This document shows, piece by piece, positions 33,366-44,964 of a stretch of DNA of 64,000 nucleotides. The stretch comes from Boesenbergia rotunda (taxonomy: Eukaryota > Streptophyta > Magnoliopsida > Zingiberales > Zingiberaceae): the NCBI GenBank assembly GCA_024364735.1, contig JAGFNQ010001171.1, positions 1 through 64,000 on the forward strand, written 5' to 3'. The notes below the pieces were generated by a model that worked only from the letters and a program-made list of their open reading frames with translations, did no database searches and was not told the origin of the DNA. The position numbers and the translations under genes are program-made. How positions within the stretch are numbered: position 1 is the stretch's first letter; each line of letters opens with the position of its first letter.

Positions 33366-33860
33366 AAGTTGTCTATATGATGATTTTAAAGTAAGATTTT
33401 TAAATCTTTTATCTCAAATTATGAGCTCTTAATAGACAAATGTGCTTGGTAATAGTTAACATTGTTTTCTTGTTTGTCTTTTTTAAGAAAAATAAGTGAG
33501 AAATAGCTCGAAAGGAGTATCCAAAATAAATACTCCCATCGAATTTTTCATAAAGGATATGCATGTCTTGCTAAAAAAATAGCATGTAATATTTAATTAT
33601 CAATTACAATAAATTTGATAGCTTACTAAGGAATAATTTAAATATAATTGAGTTATTTATTAATATTATTGAAAGAATGAATTGTGTAATAATAATGAAA
33701 TCAACCGAGCTATGTTTTGGAAGAAAGAACACTTAATAAAGACGGAAAATTTGTTGGTGATCAGCTGAGGGCAACATCCTTAAAAAATTATAAGCAAATG
33801 TTTTAGGTTTAAACTTGTTATGTTAATTATTCCCATTTAAATAGTGGTCAATATATATTT
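33366..33860. other. AT-rich stretch, no feature seen
   Basis: No coding or structural signal recognised. Probably intron or spacer of the adjacent CACTA-type remnant. Confidence 0.4.
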
Positions 33861-35390
33861 TTTGTGCATTGCAGAATGATGGAATCTTACGGAAGAGGGA
33901 GGGAAAGCTAGTGTCTAGTGAATCAACACATGATATTCTCACAGTTGCACTTGAATCAAAGGAACATTGTGGGCGTATAAGGCAGTTGGAGATTATGTCA
34001 CTCCAAGTACATACTTGGCTTGTCGAAAGGGGGTCTGACGCTCAGAAAATTATATTTATTTATCAACAAAATATGTTGCTGGAGTAATAGAAAAAAAATT
34101 TAGATCAGGAGGATCGGATAAACAAATTAGAAGCAATAGTTTAAAAAAAAAAGATGAATTTGAGGATGACAAAAAGGGAAATTATAGTGTGAAGTTTCCT
34201 CTTAGCTTGTATGAAAAAAAGTTAAAACATTATCATAATCTGTCAAAAGAGATGAAAGCAAACAGTGATGATGACGTTGTGGATAAGATGAATGAGGCCA
34301 AGGCTTCTAAAGATATATTTAATCTCTTTATATCATTGATCACTGAGGCTCTTCAGTCTACATGTAAACTTTATTAGAACTTATGGTTTCTTTCTTACCA
34401 TAATTCAATCAACCATTACCTTTTGAATTTGTAGAATTAGCATTTATGAATATATTGTTGTTTTTCTTATTCATATTACCTTATTCATATTGATTTCATA
34501 TAGTTTTAGATCCTTTAGTATATTGATAATAACTATTCTTTATCTTGCACGGACCCTTCTTTTGTGTTGCATTTTTGTATCCTTATAAGTGGCTAGACTT
34601 GCAGACCATGCAATTGTAAGTTTGGAAACTTTATTTTATTGGCAGATTCATTTTAATTAGTTGAATTATAGGTTGAAGCATTATGTTTTATCTTATAGGG
34701 TCGATCAGTTGCATTGAGTTTGGAATCATGTATCCATGTAGCTTTTGGTATAATTGTTGGTATTGTGAGAGTTGATGAGCATCTTAATGGTGATCCAAGT
34801 AAACGTACGAACCATTGATGCATCGCCGTTGATGAAGCATTGGATGAACCAACCCCTATGCCCGTTCTAAACCCTACTTGTCAAAGCGTTGATGATGCTA
34901 TAATATCACATGTAGCTTGGCCAGATACTTGATGCAAACACAACATCTGAGGTAAATGCTACAATATATTAACTTTAACTATACAAGTGTATAACAAGTG
35001 TATATTGCCATTTACAAGAAGTTTAAGGGGGAAAAAGTTGACCGTGATGAAAAGAAGGTTTGATTGCAATCACAAAGTGTGTAATCATCAGCAATGCAAT
35101 CATCAAGTGTGCCTAGATCACTATGGTTGTTGTATTGTTATTGCAAGCGTGCTCTTCATGGTTAGCATGCTATGAAATTAATGCCGGAGAATGATGTATT
35201 TGGTGGTAAGTTCGAAGCACGTTTGCCTTCAGAATATCATACCTTTATGTAATTTAGCGACAATTTCATACAATTGCATGCTCGTGTACATATGGTACAT
35301 ATATTGTTTTCATGTGCTAACACGTTGCTTTTGATTTGTAAGTTATATTTATCTTGGTCTTATGAATTTTCTTATATGTTTAAATGGTAG
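33861..35390 (+). pseudogene. CACTA-type (En/Spm) transposon ORF remnant
   Basis: The frame at 33869-34087 reads LVSSESTHDILTVALESKEH, CGRIRQLE, resembling the block DILTxALGTxEHxGRVRG of plant transposase-24-like CACTA proteins. Further pieces are a charged, coiled-coil-like segment (34189-34377) and, near 34700-34940, SVALSLESCIHVAFGIIVG, PMPVLNP and VDDAIISHVAWP, which follow that block in the same protein family. Intron-like gaps and stops separate them. The last 291 bases (35100-35390) are repeated at 41357-41648. The ORF is interrupted at 35390 by the POLD2-containing LTR-like block and resumes at 41649. Confidence 0.6.
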
Positions 35391-37446
35391 TGTCACACCC
35401 TAGAAGCCTGTGCTCGCTCGAAAATCGGACAATATTCCTTTATTTCAATCTGAATCATTTATACATACACATCAATCATAAGCATAGGCACAACCACACT
35501 CTACTGGTATTTACACAATCATAACTACGTAGTTAAATATTTTACATAATTATCGATAAACATAATAAGTAAATCTCCGTAAACCAAATGCGGCAAATCA
35601 AAATCCAGCAGAAGTAAATAAATATATATCCACAAAGAAAACAAATTCCATCCAAAACGAAAAAAACATAACTAGAGCGATATTCATACGATAAGAATGC
35701 TACGAGAGTACGAAAACAAATAAAAATAATACTTAAGCGGGGACTGGCAGCTGAATCCTCTTCTAGCGGTAGAGACACAACTATCAACTATCAGAAATAA
35801 AAAGAAGAATAAGGGGTGGTGAGTCTGAGTGGACTCTGCGGGTATAAGAATAGATAAATACATGGTATATAAAAGGATAAATAAGCATATAAAAACAAAG
35901 GTATATAATCTCTGAAATAAAAAAACATAGATCAAATGCCATTATTCGAATAACCTGAAAACTAATGTAACACGTAGGGACATAATCAGAAATCCCTTTA
36001 ATACCTCAGTAAATTACTAGTACTACCGAGCAGAATTAGATCAATAATAATGCAAATCATAACCGAATATGCATATCAATCAAATGTAGCAATCAAAGCT
36101 CAAAAAAGTGCAGCAAACACAAGCAAATGCATAATGTATAATATGCACATGATGCGATGACCTATTTTGTACACACACCAACCATCGCAACATTGGGTAG
36201 GTTGAGTGGACAAGATACATGCACCAAAACCTGTGGCTATACAGATACACCACAATATATGTGGCCCTGTATGAAAAACCGAAATACCTATGGCAATAAA
36301 ACCTCAAAAATACATATGGGGACTCCAAATACCTATAAAGTATCAACTGAATGCTCACAACTCCAACTGAGTATGACACGACAGGAAATAAGATCAACGA
36401 CATGTCTCGACCATAAGGGAGTCAGTGGTCGTTGGCATGCAAACAATGTTATGGTGCATGACACTAATATGCACAACTTCAATCTAACCAAAAACCAAGC
36501 AAACAATATGATACGAAAACACAATCAATGCCAAAATAAATAAACATGTACTAATCTACTAGATAGGGTTTATCTAATATTAACCAAGCCCTAGATAGGT
36601 CAAATGATAGTTCTACAGTACAAGCGTACACGCAGTACCTTCTAGATCAGAAACCAAGAGATGAGACTGTATAACTGAACATTTTGAATTATTACTCAAA
36701 GATCAAGCAAGAATAAGTATCAAGTAGGAAAAACAAGGAGAATGGATTAAAGGTAAAACAACATACTCAAAAAATAAAACAACCATGCATTTAAGATAAA
36801 CCAGTCTATAAGAATCAAGTAAGAAATACCCACCTTTAATGTCGTTTATGTATCGGAGAGAATCTCCAGAGATCAACGTGTGTATCCGAATTAGAATCTT
36901 GAGCTATGCGGCAGTTCAGTTTGAGGAGTCATCCCTTATTTCCAGCATATCATTTACCAAAAAAAAATCATCTTCACTAGTTTCCTTCCCATGGAGGCAA
37001 CAACAATACCTGTTACAAAAGTAGAAGGGTCAATCAAACTACCAGTAAGTGTAACCCTACCACTTTCATCTTCCAAAATAAGATGGTCATTAGGGTGCAC
37101 AAAATTGTGAGGCTTCACAAGAGGGACTTTAGATCTCTCCTTGGAATAGTCGTCAAGTATAGAAGGCTTAAGTTTCATGTGTTTGTATATCGTGCCAACA
37201 ATTATGCACTCTTTCCCTTCTTTAAGTCCCAAAATTGTTTTATGGGAAAGGTTAGGCTTCCAATTGGGAACGAGAGAGTAAAGAAGATTCCTCATGTGGT
37301 GGAGTCGACTGAAGCATATGTGGTTGTACTGTTGTCCTTTGTACTTCTCCTTGTGGATCTCAAATATTTCGTCCAGATTATTGTATACAACTTGCTCCCT
37401 CTCGAAAAGCTGAGCTTGCTTCGTTCATCTCGACGTCTACTCCCAT
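35391..37446 (-). repeat. LTR-like repeat, copy X1, with POLD2 sequence
   Basis: Starts TGTCACACCCTAGAAGCC and shares most of its length with copy X2 at 39841. X1 has about 280 extra bases at 36260-36550. The shared part continues into the POLD2 fragment. The + strand TG start and the PBS complement beside X2 fit a minus-strand LTR element with X1 as the 3' LTR. The inner (right) border of X1 cannot be set; sequence beyond 37340 has no partner in X2. Confidence 0.65.
36915..37446 (-). pseudogene. POLD2: POLD2 (DNA polymerase delta small subunit) fragment 1
   Basis: Read on the minus strand from ATG at 37446: MGVDVEMNEASS, one frameshift, then EQVVYNNLDEIFEIH, RLHHMRNLLYSLVPNWKPN, GLKEGKECIIVGTIYKHMKL, LVKPHNFVHPNDHLILEDES and VTGIVVASMG. 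This is the N-terminal part of the regulatory subunit of DNA polymerase delta, which stabilises the replicative polymerase in the nucleus. About 170 residues are covered against roughly 440 in a full protein. Sequence to the right (37447-37740) looks like the gene's 5' UTR and flank, including a possible donor (caggtaagcc near 37590 on the minus strand). No intron breaks the coding part. It decays after VTGIVVA. Not a working gene. Confidence 0.85.
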
Positions 37447-37924
37447 GGTGGGAAACTCAAGCAACCAAAACTAAGATAAGAAACTCCAAGAACTACAATT
37501 TCATTTTGAAACATAGTTGAAACCACACTGATCTACCTTATCTATCACCCATTCCAAATCCAAATCAAACTTAAACGTTGGAGGCTTACCTGAATGGGTG
37601 TCGGCCATAAATCCTGCTAAAAAAAAAGAATCCGACAAAAATCTAAGATCGCAAGGACGACCTACCAATGGAATCCTCAACTCCAGCGAAGAGGCAGCAA
37701 TTGAAACAAGGGCGCGGGTAGGACCGCTCTGGCGACGACCTTCACATGGTAGGTGTTGGCGCCAACGTAATCAAAGAAGGAGAGGAGGGAGAGTAAAGAT
37801 CGTCGGCTCTGGCGACGAGGTGGCGATAGGCTGGGATGGCTGGTGTCGATCGAGTGGAGGGGAAGCAGAAATCGTGCAAGGAGGAAGAAGAAGAGATAGC
37901 GACGTGAGTATACGGATTTGCTAT
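37447..37924. other. Probable POLD2 5' flank
   Basis: Continuous with the POLD2 fragment; on the minus strand it reads like UTR and promoter-proximal sequence with G/C-richer composition. No separate gene recognised. Confidence 0.4.
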
Positions 37925-38170
37925 CCTGCGGACCGCGTGCGCGACAACGGCTGATCGGAGTTGCCTGATCGGTCACGTACGCCGACGGGTTCACCGCTAC
38001 CCCTAGGGTTCACCGCACCTTCTAGGGTTATAGTTTTGTTCGGCGGCGGCGGCCGAAGGCCGCCAATGGACACGGAGCGCAGCGCCGTGCGTGACCGATC
38101 AGGGAAGCCCCTGATCGGACACTCACCCCCGTCGCGCACGGGGTCCGCACCGCACGGTCCGCAGGAAAGC
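37925..38170. repeat. Small inverted-repeat (foldback) element
   Basis: Ends tcctgcggaccgcgtgcg and the partner cgcaccgcacggtccgcagga face each other. An inner pair, gatcggtcacg and cgtgaccgatc, extends the stem. A gcggcggcggccg tract sits in the middle. No target duplication seen. Confidence 0.6.
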
Positions 38171-39080
38171 AGAACTATATATATATATATAATAAATTCC
38201 GAAAATATATCTTTTTCTCACCTCTCATATGCGGTATAAATATTACGCACCTCAAAGTCTAAAATCTTTAACCCTCGATAAGTTATTGACAGGTTTAACC
38301 CTGGCTTCCCGACTTGGCAATCGGAGTCACCAGGTCGTACCCATAACAATTCAATGATTCACTCCCATGGTCAGCCTCAACCATGATTGCAGATCAAACG
38401 AGTTACCTACCATACTAACACTGAGCTAGTCAATACTTAATCATCCAGTAAAGGAATCGATCTACAAGCCTACTAAATTGGAAACTATCCCATACCTCTT
38501 TGAATGATAGAGACACTGATACATGTTGTGACCTACACGTAAGGATCCTATCGCCCTTTTCTATAAATGTTTGCGATATATAAAAATGCAGACTATCGGT
38601 ACTTATCAATAACTCAGTAGGAATGCATAAATAGAACTTAACATGGAATATCGATCTATTGGCCCGTTGTGCCTCATCTCTGGTAATAGCATGAACCCGA
38701 TCCATCTTCGGAACTGATGGTGGTATCGTCTGAATAGGCTGCCGCTGAATCATCTGAACTGTGGCTGATTGCATATGCTGAGGTGTTGGATGTCAGACCG
38801 ACTACTGAGGCTGATAACCTCTAGGTTCGATCATCTGCTGAGGCTGATAAACTGAAGGCTAGTAGGCTGAGTATGGTTGAACTACACATAGAGAAAATTA
38901 AAATAAATCCTAACCACAATATCTACTTAGTTAAATTGTGCGACTGAGACCTCTTGGGCACCTGTCTTCTCGGGCGACAAAGACCTCTCGGGCGCCCTGG
39001 AGGCTGTTGATCTCCATTTCTTCAACTACAACACAAGGTTAGTCTGAAATACAAATAACATATAATATATATGAAATGAA
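38171..39080 (-). pseudogene. Gypsy gag-protease remnant, minus strand
   Basis: Minus-strand frame 38430-38774 reads VPKMDRVHAITRDEAQRAN, LLISTDSLHFYISQTFIE and VSVSLSFKEVW. The pattern RVxAITRDEAQ then a DT/DSG-like residue and SHSFIS-like stretch is the junction of Gag and the aspartic protease in plant Gypsy elements; here the catalytic DTG/DSG is changed to TDS. Gln/Pro/Tyr-rich sequence upstream (38775-38880) fits the Gag tail. It belongs, by position and strand, with the PBS and LTR-like repeat at 39824-41346. The first 100 bases include a (TA)8 run. Confidence 0.65.
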
Positions 39081-39315
39081 TGCATGTTCGACAGCCGGAG
39101 CTGTCCAATCCTGGCCGGCTTTAGATTTCAAAATGAAATCCTAGATCGGACCGATGCCTACTGTTCCCTCTTCTGGGGAACACGTCCTCACCTACTCCAC
39201 TTTGGAGAAGTCAACCGACACCTCCGGTTGGACTTTTGCTTGGCCTCCAAAGCTTCCGGATCTCGAGACATCCGTACCTCGACCCGTCCCTACTTTTGCT
39301 CGTTGTCCTTGCTCG

Positions 39316-39473
39316 GCTAAGACTTCTGCCCGATCTTCTGGATTAGGACTTCGGTGCCCGACCCCCAGCCAGGACTTCATGCCTAATCCTCGGTCAAGTC
39401 TTCAGTGCCCAGCCCTCGGCTAGGACTTCATGCCCAGTCCTCAACCAGGACTTCGTGCTCAACCCTGCAAGTC
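39316..39473. repeat. Minisatellite, 25-26 bp unit, five or six copies
   Basis: Imperfect copies of aggacttcatgcccagtcct followed by cggct. Located inside the Gypsy remnant. Confidence 0.8.
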
Positions 39474-39823
39474 AAAACTTCATGCCTAGGTAAACTAGGA
39501 CTTTTTTGCACACTTAGTGAAACATGTTAGATCCAAAATAATACTTGACTTTAAATCCTTTGTCATTATCAAAATCAGGTTCGATCTTGGTACTTCTGGC
39601 ACCAACAAACTCCGTACAAATCCAAAAATACCCAAATAACCTCATAAACTTGGAACCTATGGGTTATGGACCCACCACTCTACAAAAAAACCGAAAAGAC
39701 CAAATTCGCACTAATAAATTAGTGTTAGGTAGAACCTCGTAAAAATTCAGACACCGCAAAATTCATAAATAAACTCTACAAAAATCCAAAAAGAAACTTC
39801 CTAGTTAAACTCGTAAACTTATG

Positions 39824-39836
39824 CTCTGATACTACT
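39824..39836 (-). promoter_or_regulatory. Primer-binding site complement next to LTR-like repeat X2
   Basis: gctctgatactac on + is the complement of gtagtatcagagc, close to the initiator-Met PBS, and lies four bases before TGTCACGCCC at 39841. Confidence 0.75.
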
Positions 39837-39840
39837 AAAT

Positions 39841-41346
39841 TGTCACGCCCCTAGAGGCCCGTGCTCGCTCGAAAATCGAGCAGCATCTCCTCTGTTTAGT
39901 GGACAGGCTTAATCATTTATAAATACACATCAATCATAAACATACACACAGCCACACTCAGTTGGCATTTGCATAATCACAACTACGTAGTTAAATATTT
40001 TGCATAATAACTGATAAACATAATAAGTAATTCTCCGTAAACCAAATACGACAAATCAAAATCCAGAGGAAGTAAATAAATACACATCCATAGAGAAAAT
40101 AAATATCATCCAAAATGAAAAAAACATAACTAGGGCGACATCCATATGATAAGAATGCTACGAGAGTACAAAAACAAATAAAAATAATACTCAAGTGGGG
40201 ACTGGTAGTTGGATCCTTTTCTGGCGACACGAGACACAGCTATCAACTACCTAAAATAAAAAGAAGAATGAGGGATGGTGAGTCCGGGCAGACTCTGCAG
40301 ATATAAGGATAGATAAAAAAAGGTATATAAAAGGGTAAAACAAGCATATAGAAAAAAATATATACAGTCTCTGAAATAAAGAACATAGATCAAATGCAAC
40401 TGTTTGAATAAACATACCTGAAAATCAATGTAACACGTAGGGACATGATCAGAAATCACCCTAATACCTCAGTAAACTAATAGTACTATCGAGCAGAATT
40501 AGATCAAATGATAAATGCAAATTATAAACGAATATGTATGTTAATTAAATACAACAATCAAAGCTCAAACAAGTGCAGCAAACACAAGCAAGTGCATAAT
40601 GCATAATATGCACATGATATGATGACCTGCTCTGTACACACACTAATCACCGCTACATTGGGTAGGTTGAGTGGACAAGATACAGGTGCCAAAATCTATG
40701 GCTATGCAGATACACCACAATATATGCACTAATATACTAGGTAGGATTTATCTAGTGCTAACCAAACCCTAGATAGGTCAAATGATAGTTCTACAGTACA
40801 CGCGTACACGTGGTACCCTTTAGATCAGAAACCAAGAGATGAGACTGTATAACTGAACATTTTGAATTATTACTCAAAGATTAAGCAAGAATAAGTATCA
40901 AGCAGGAAAAATAAGAATGGATTTAAGGTAAAACAACCTGCTCAAAAAATAAAACAATCATGCATTTAAGGTAAACGAATCTATAGGAATAAAGTAAGAA
41001 GTACCCGCCTTTAATGTCGTCTATATATTAGAGAGAATCACCCGTGATCAACGTGTGTATCCGAATTAAAATCTTGAGCTAAGCGACAATTCAGTTTGAG
41101 GAGGTATCCCAGCTTCTAGCATATCATCTACCAAAAAAGCAGAAGGGTCAAGCAAACTACCAGTAAGTGTAACCCTACCACTTTCATCTTCCAAAATAAG
41201 ATGGTCATCAGGGTGCACAAAATTGTGAGGCTTCACAAGAGGGACTTTAGCTCTCTCCTTGGAATAGTCATCAAGTATAGATGGCTTAAGTTTCATGTGT
41301 TTGTATATCGTGCCAACAATTATGCACTCTTTCCCTTCGTAATACT
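39841..41346 (-). repeat. LTR-like repeat, copy X2, with POLD2 sequence
   Basis: Starts TGTCACGCCCCTAGAGGCCC beside the PBS, so it behaves as the 5' LTR of a minus-strand element. It matches X1 over about 1.5 kb. The right end is abrupt near 41339 inside POLD2 sequence, followed by 17 bases of unknown origin and then the 292-bp copy of CACTA-remnant sequence. Confidence 0.65.
41075..41339 (-). pseudogene. POLD2: POLD2 fragment 2
   Basis: Minus-strand frame reads GKECIIVGTIYKHMKLKPS, LVKPHNFVHPDDHLILEDES, GSLLDPSAF then LVDDMLEAGIPPQTELSL. It begins downstream of fragment 1's start, lacks the VTGIVVA segment (a short internal loss) but keeps the next conserved stretch LEAGIPPQ, which fragment 1 has lost. 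The two copies have therefore decayed independently. Confidence 0.85.
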
Positions 41347-41356
41347 CCATCTCACG

Positions 41357-42060
41357 TCATCAAGTGTGCCTAGATCACTATGGTTGTTGTATTGTTATTG
41401 CAAGCGTGCTCTTCATGATTAGCATGATATGAAATTAATGCCAGAGAATGATGTATTTGGTGGTAAGTTCGAAGCGCGTTTGCCTTCATAATATCATCCC
41501 TTTCTGTAATTTAGAGACAATTTAATACAATTGCATATTCGTGTACATATGGTACATATATTATTTTCATGTGCTAACACGTTGACTTTTGATTTGTAAG
41601 TTATATTTATCCTGATCTTATGAATTTTCTTATATGTTTAAATGGTAGACATTTGTATAGAAAGACGAAAGAGGAAAATAAATTCGAGAGGTTTAGATTT
41701 GTGATCCATATGTTGTTGGGTACTTCACATTAGTTGATAAGAGGGCCCATGGTTTGGAAGCTAGGTTGAATGATACACCAACAAACCAACTAGTTTTTGG
41801 TTCCAGTTAACATAGGATATATAAAACAGAGATGAAACACTCAATTTTCTTTGCTAAACACTTGCTTGACTACATACATTAATATTGTGTATATATAGAG
41901 TTTTCATTAGATTTTGACTGTTATCGACCCTCATAAAGAGGTTGTTTCTTTATTGGATCCTCTCAGTCATCACAATGGTGATGAGACTTGGAAGAATGTT
42001 GTGAATATTTATTATAATTTTTTCTTGTATACTAAATATACTAAAAGTGTATAATCTCTT
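41357..42060 (+). pseudogene. CACTA-type transposon remnant, 3' part, with 292-bp duplication
   Basis: 41357-41648 repeats 35100-35390 nearly base for base. After that, new sequence continues the disrupted ORF, including TVIDPHKEVVSLLDPLSHHN near 41920, which resembles the Ulp1-like protease segment (xxIDPxKxxVxxLDPL) encoded by many plant CACTA and MULE elements. Stops are present. The original order was therefore probably 35390 joined to 41649. Confidence 0.55.
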
Positions 42061-44735
42061 ATGAATATATGACAAGCAAGAGAAGAAACAATCTTTGTGG
42101 GAAATAATCAAGGTATGTTTTCTAGTAACTAATAATTTTTGTCAAACAGAAGCTGAATTGTTCCTTGTCGTATGAATGGTATGTCTTTACTAAGATTATT
42201 CTGCATACTTATTTGATTTAATTTGGAATTTCCACAAGTATAGCAAAGATAAATTTTAGAACAAGTTGCCTTGTGACACATAATTCTTAATTGGTTTTCT
42301 GCCTTAGAGTAAGATTCAGCAAAATTCATATATTTGACTTCAAATAGCTGAGGCTAACATGGCATGATAATGATTTCAATGCTTTCATGGCAACTTTCAA
42401 TCTTAGAGAAACATCATTCCATCTGGTTCATATCATATTTTCAGAAGATTACATGAGTTATCATGGACTAAGTTGTTGTTTAAATTTTTTCTTGATTGCT
42501 TATTGTGCAAAATAAGTTTGTAGAGTAGTAACATGGTTGGAGATTTTTAATTGCAATTTTTCATACATGGTTATACTAATATAGCACTTTTTTAATTGCC
42601 ACTGATTTTTCTTACATCCATACTCACCTGGTGGTCAATGACTGAAAACCTTACACCAGGCTGAAAACCATATTGGTCCATGGTTACCTTTCTGCGTGTG
42701 GTCAATTTCTTCTCACCTGGTGGTTTTATAGCTATAGACACTTGGGGTATGTTTCCATTAGTAATCACGTGTTGGAGTAGTAATGCATTATGAATCAAAT
42801 TAGCTAGTTTCTAGGTTGATCAGTTCTATTGGTTCATCAAATCTTAGACCAATACTGCATTTCACAACATGTGCATCGCATGCATTCTTGCAGAAGAAGC
42901 AGAATTGACCATTCAGTAGCATAGGAATAGTACTATTACTGCATTATAGATCATTAACCTCTCCAACAAATTTTATTCTTCAAATTATATCTAGTATTTA
43001 ATTAGTTTTTGAGTCAAACAGTTGTGTTCGTTCATCAAATCTTAGGTAGGCTAGCTAGCTAGTACTACACTTAATAACATGCATGTGAAAGCTGCCACCA
43101 AGCATATGATTCTCTTTACCAGTAAATAATGAGATCTTCTGCGGAAAGGATTCACTACTATTTCTTAAGCAAGAGTTTCCCACTTGAAATTTGAATATAG
43201 AAATTTCTAACAAAGTTTAACATTTATGTAGAGATGGATAAACTCGATAGATGGATTAGCTTATTCACCTTAGTTCTTCTTTTTTCATCTAGGCTTATTA
43301 TTTGATAATTTGTAAGAGGTGCTCCTATCAGTGTTCTGAAAAATACATATTTTGCAACTATTGTTACTTATATTATCCTCTAATCTTAGCATCGGACAAG
43401 TTTTCAAGAGTACTATAGCGTAACTTAGAGACTACACAATTACTAGGATTGAAGTTTTACACAAGGTTTATGATTTTCTTTTGATTTTCTGTACATTTAG
43501 TCTCCTGTAATTTCGAATGTCTTGAGAAAAAACTTGTTGTAGATTTTATTCCATTTATTTATTCCTAAACTTCATATTGGGACATTATTCTCATTATGCT
43601 TGTGTGATTATCATCTGAGGACTTGTTATGAGCATTGTCTAACATCTCTATGGCATAGTATGATACCAGCATATGTGGCATAATAATAGATTTGTAGGTA
43701 ACTAAAACGAGTGCTCCAAGGACAAGACATTCACTACTACTTTGCTTTCATAGACAACTGTAACTTTGCTTCCATAAGTTAGCAAGTAGAAAAACAACCT
43801 TTAGCAATGCATAACAACTTCGAATCTATGGTTTTTTCCCCCAAATATTCTAATAGCCTACTTATCATCAAGGCTCCATCATTATTTATGGTTCTAATTT
43901 AGGAATCTAAAATGATAGATAAACCTAAAACCTACTCTAGAGCCAACTCTCTCTGACTCTGATTTAGGAATCAGCTACTGATGAATTTCGATCTACTAAT
44001 CGCGTTGTGATATAGATTGCATAATTAACTTTGATCCATAAACTGCACTGTGACATAGATTGGATAATGAACTTTAAATGTATTTCCACTCCATTTGGTA
44101 GCTTGGGTTGCTGATAACCTTTCATCTACTCTAATATCTACAAATGAATAAAAGTTTTCTTTGGGGGACTAAGGCTATGTCTAACTCTACTTCTCGATGA
44201 GCTTTTGAAGTCATTTGTATCGGTTTGTATCAGAAAACCTATTAATCCAAGTCATTAATTGCCTGTAATCACCCAACTAATGTAGGTTTATACTTGCTCC
44301 TGTAGCTCCTTTATGTTCTACAACATCTTTTAATTAATGCTTTAGCTGAAACTGGCTTTGCATCTGGATTTTGCACGACAACATAGGGAATTGGAGTAAA
44401 TAACTAAGTTACTAAATAGATGCTCAATTAGGGATGGTAATTTCGTTCAATTCGAATGGAGGATTCGATATCCGACCCGAATGAGTGTGAATAATAAAAT
44501 CTATGACTAGTGAGTGAGGAGGGCGGACATACTGACTTTGTCAAGTTTTGACTCCCAGACTTTAAGATGATAATACCCATTCATTAATCATCAGTCTATT
44601 CCATAGAGACGTAATTAGTTGCCAAGAGACTTAGATCGAGGTTGCCATTGTTGGCTAATAATGATCTGTTTTTCGAAAAATTTACTTGACATGAGTTGTG
44701 TCGAATGTATCCCAAACCGAGCCTTACCATGTCAA
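42060..44735. other. Intergenic region
   Basis: Mostly AT-rich with no convincing gene. The minus-strand frame 42592-42798 (with KPPGEKKLTTRRKVTMDQYG and GVRFSVIDHQ) might be a stray exon, since it is followed by a caggtgagt-like donor, but I do not recognise it. A taggaatcta phrase and a tagggatggtaatttc phrase (44436) resemble transposon ends without partners. Confidence 0.4.
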
Positions 44736-44744
44736 CCCAAATGA

Positions 44745-44955
44745 AAAACAAATGATTAACGAAGTTGGTATCCTCGAATCTTGGGCGACTGACCCGACCC
44801 ATGAAAGTTTTCCATCGGTCGTCAGGGTAAATCAGGAAGCGCTCACGATAGACGGTTCAGAAGTTCAGCGTCCCAAGATTCACGTCTTATTTGAAAATTT
44901 TTTTTTTATAAAATATGTTATAGTTGGGGATCAAATCGCGAATATATGATATCAG
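44745..44955 (-). mobile_element. Old tRNA-derived SINE
   Basis: Same family and orientation as the SINE at 48593-48841, sharing gaagttttc, cagggtaaat, cacg(a/g)t(a/g)gacggt and a degenerate B-box complement (gggatcaaatcgcg). It is flanked by the 9-bp repeat cccaaatga (44736-44744 and 44956-44964). More diverged than the intronic copy. Confidence 0.65.
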
Positions 44956-44964
44956 CCCAAATGA

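Noticed and set aside
36157..36543. 128-codon plus-strand frame and 107-codon minus frame at 36080-36403
   Set aside because: In LTR-like repeat X1, in the part missing from X2; no motif, low-complexity composition.
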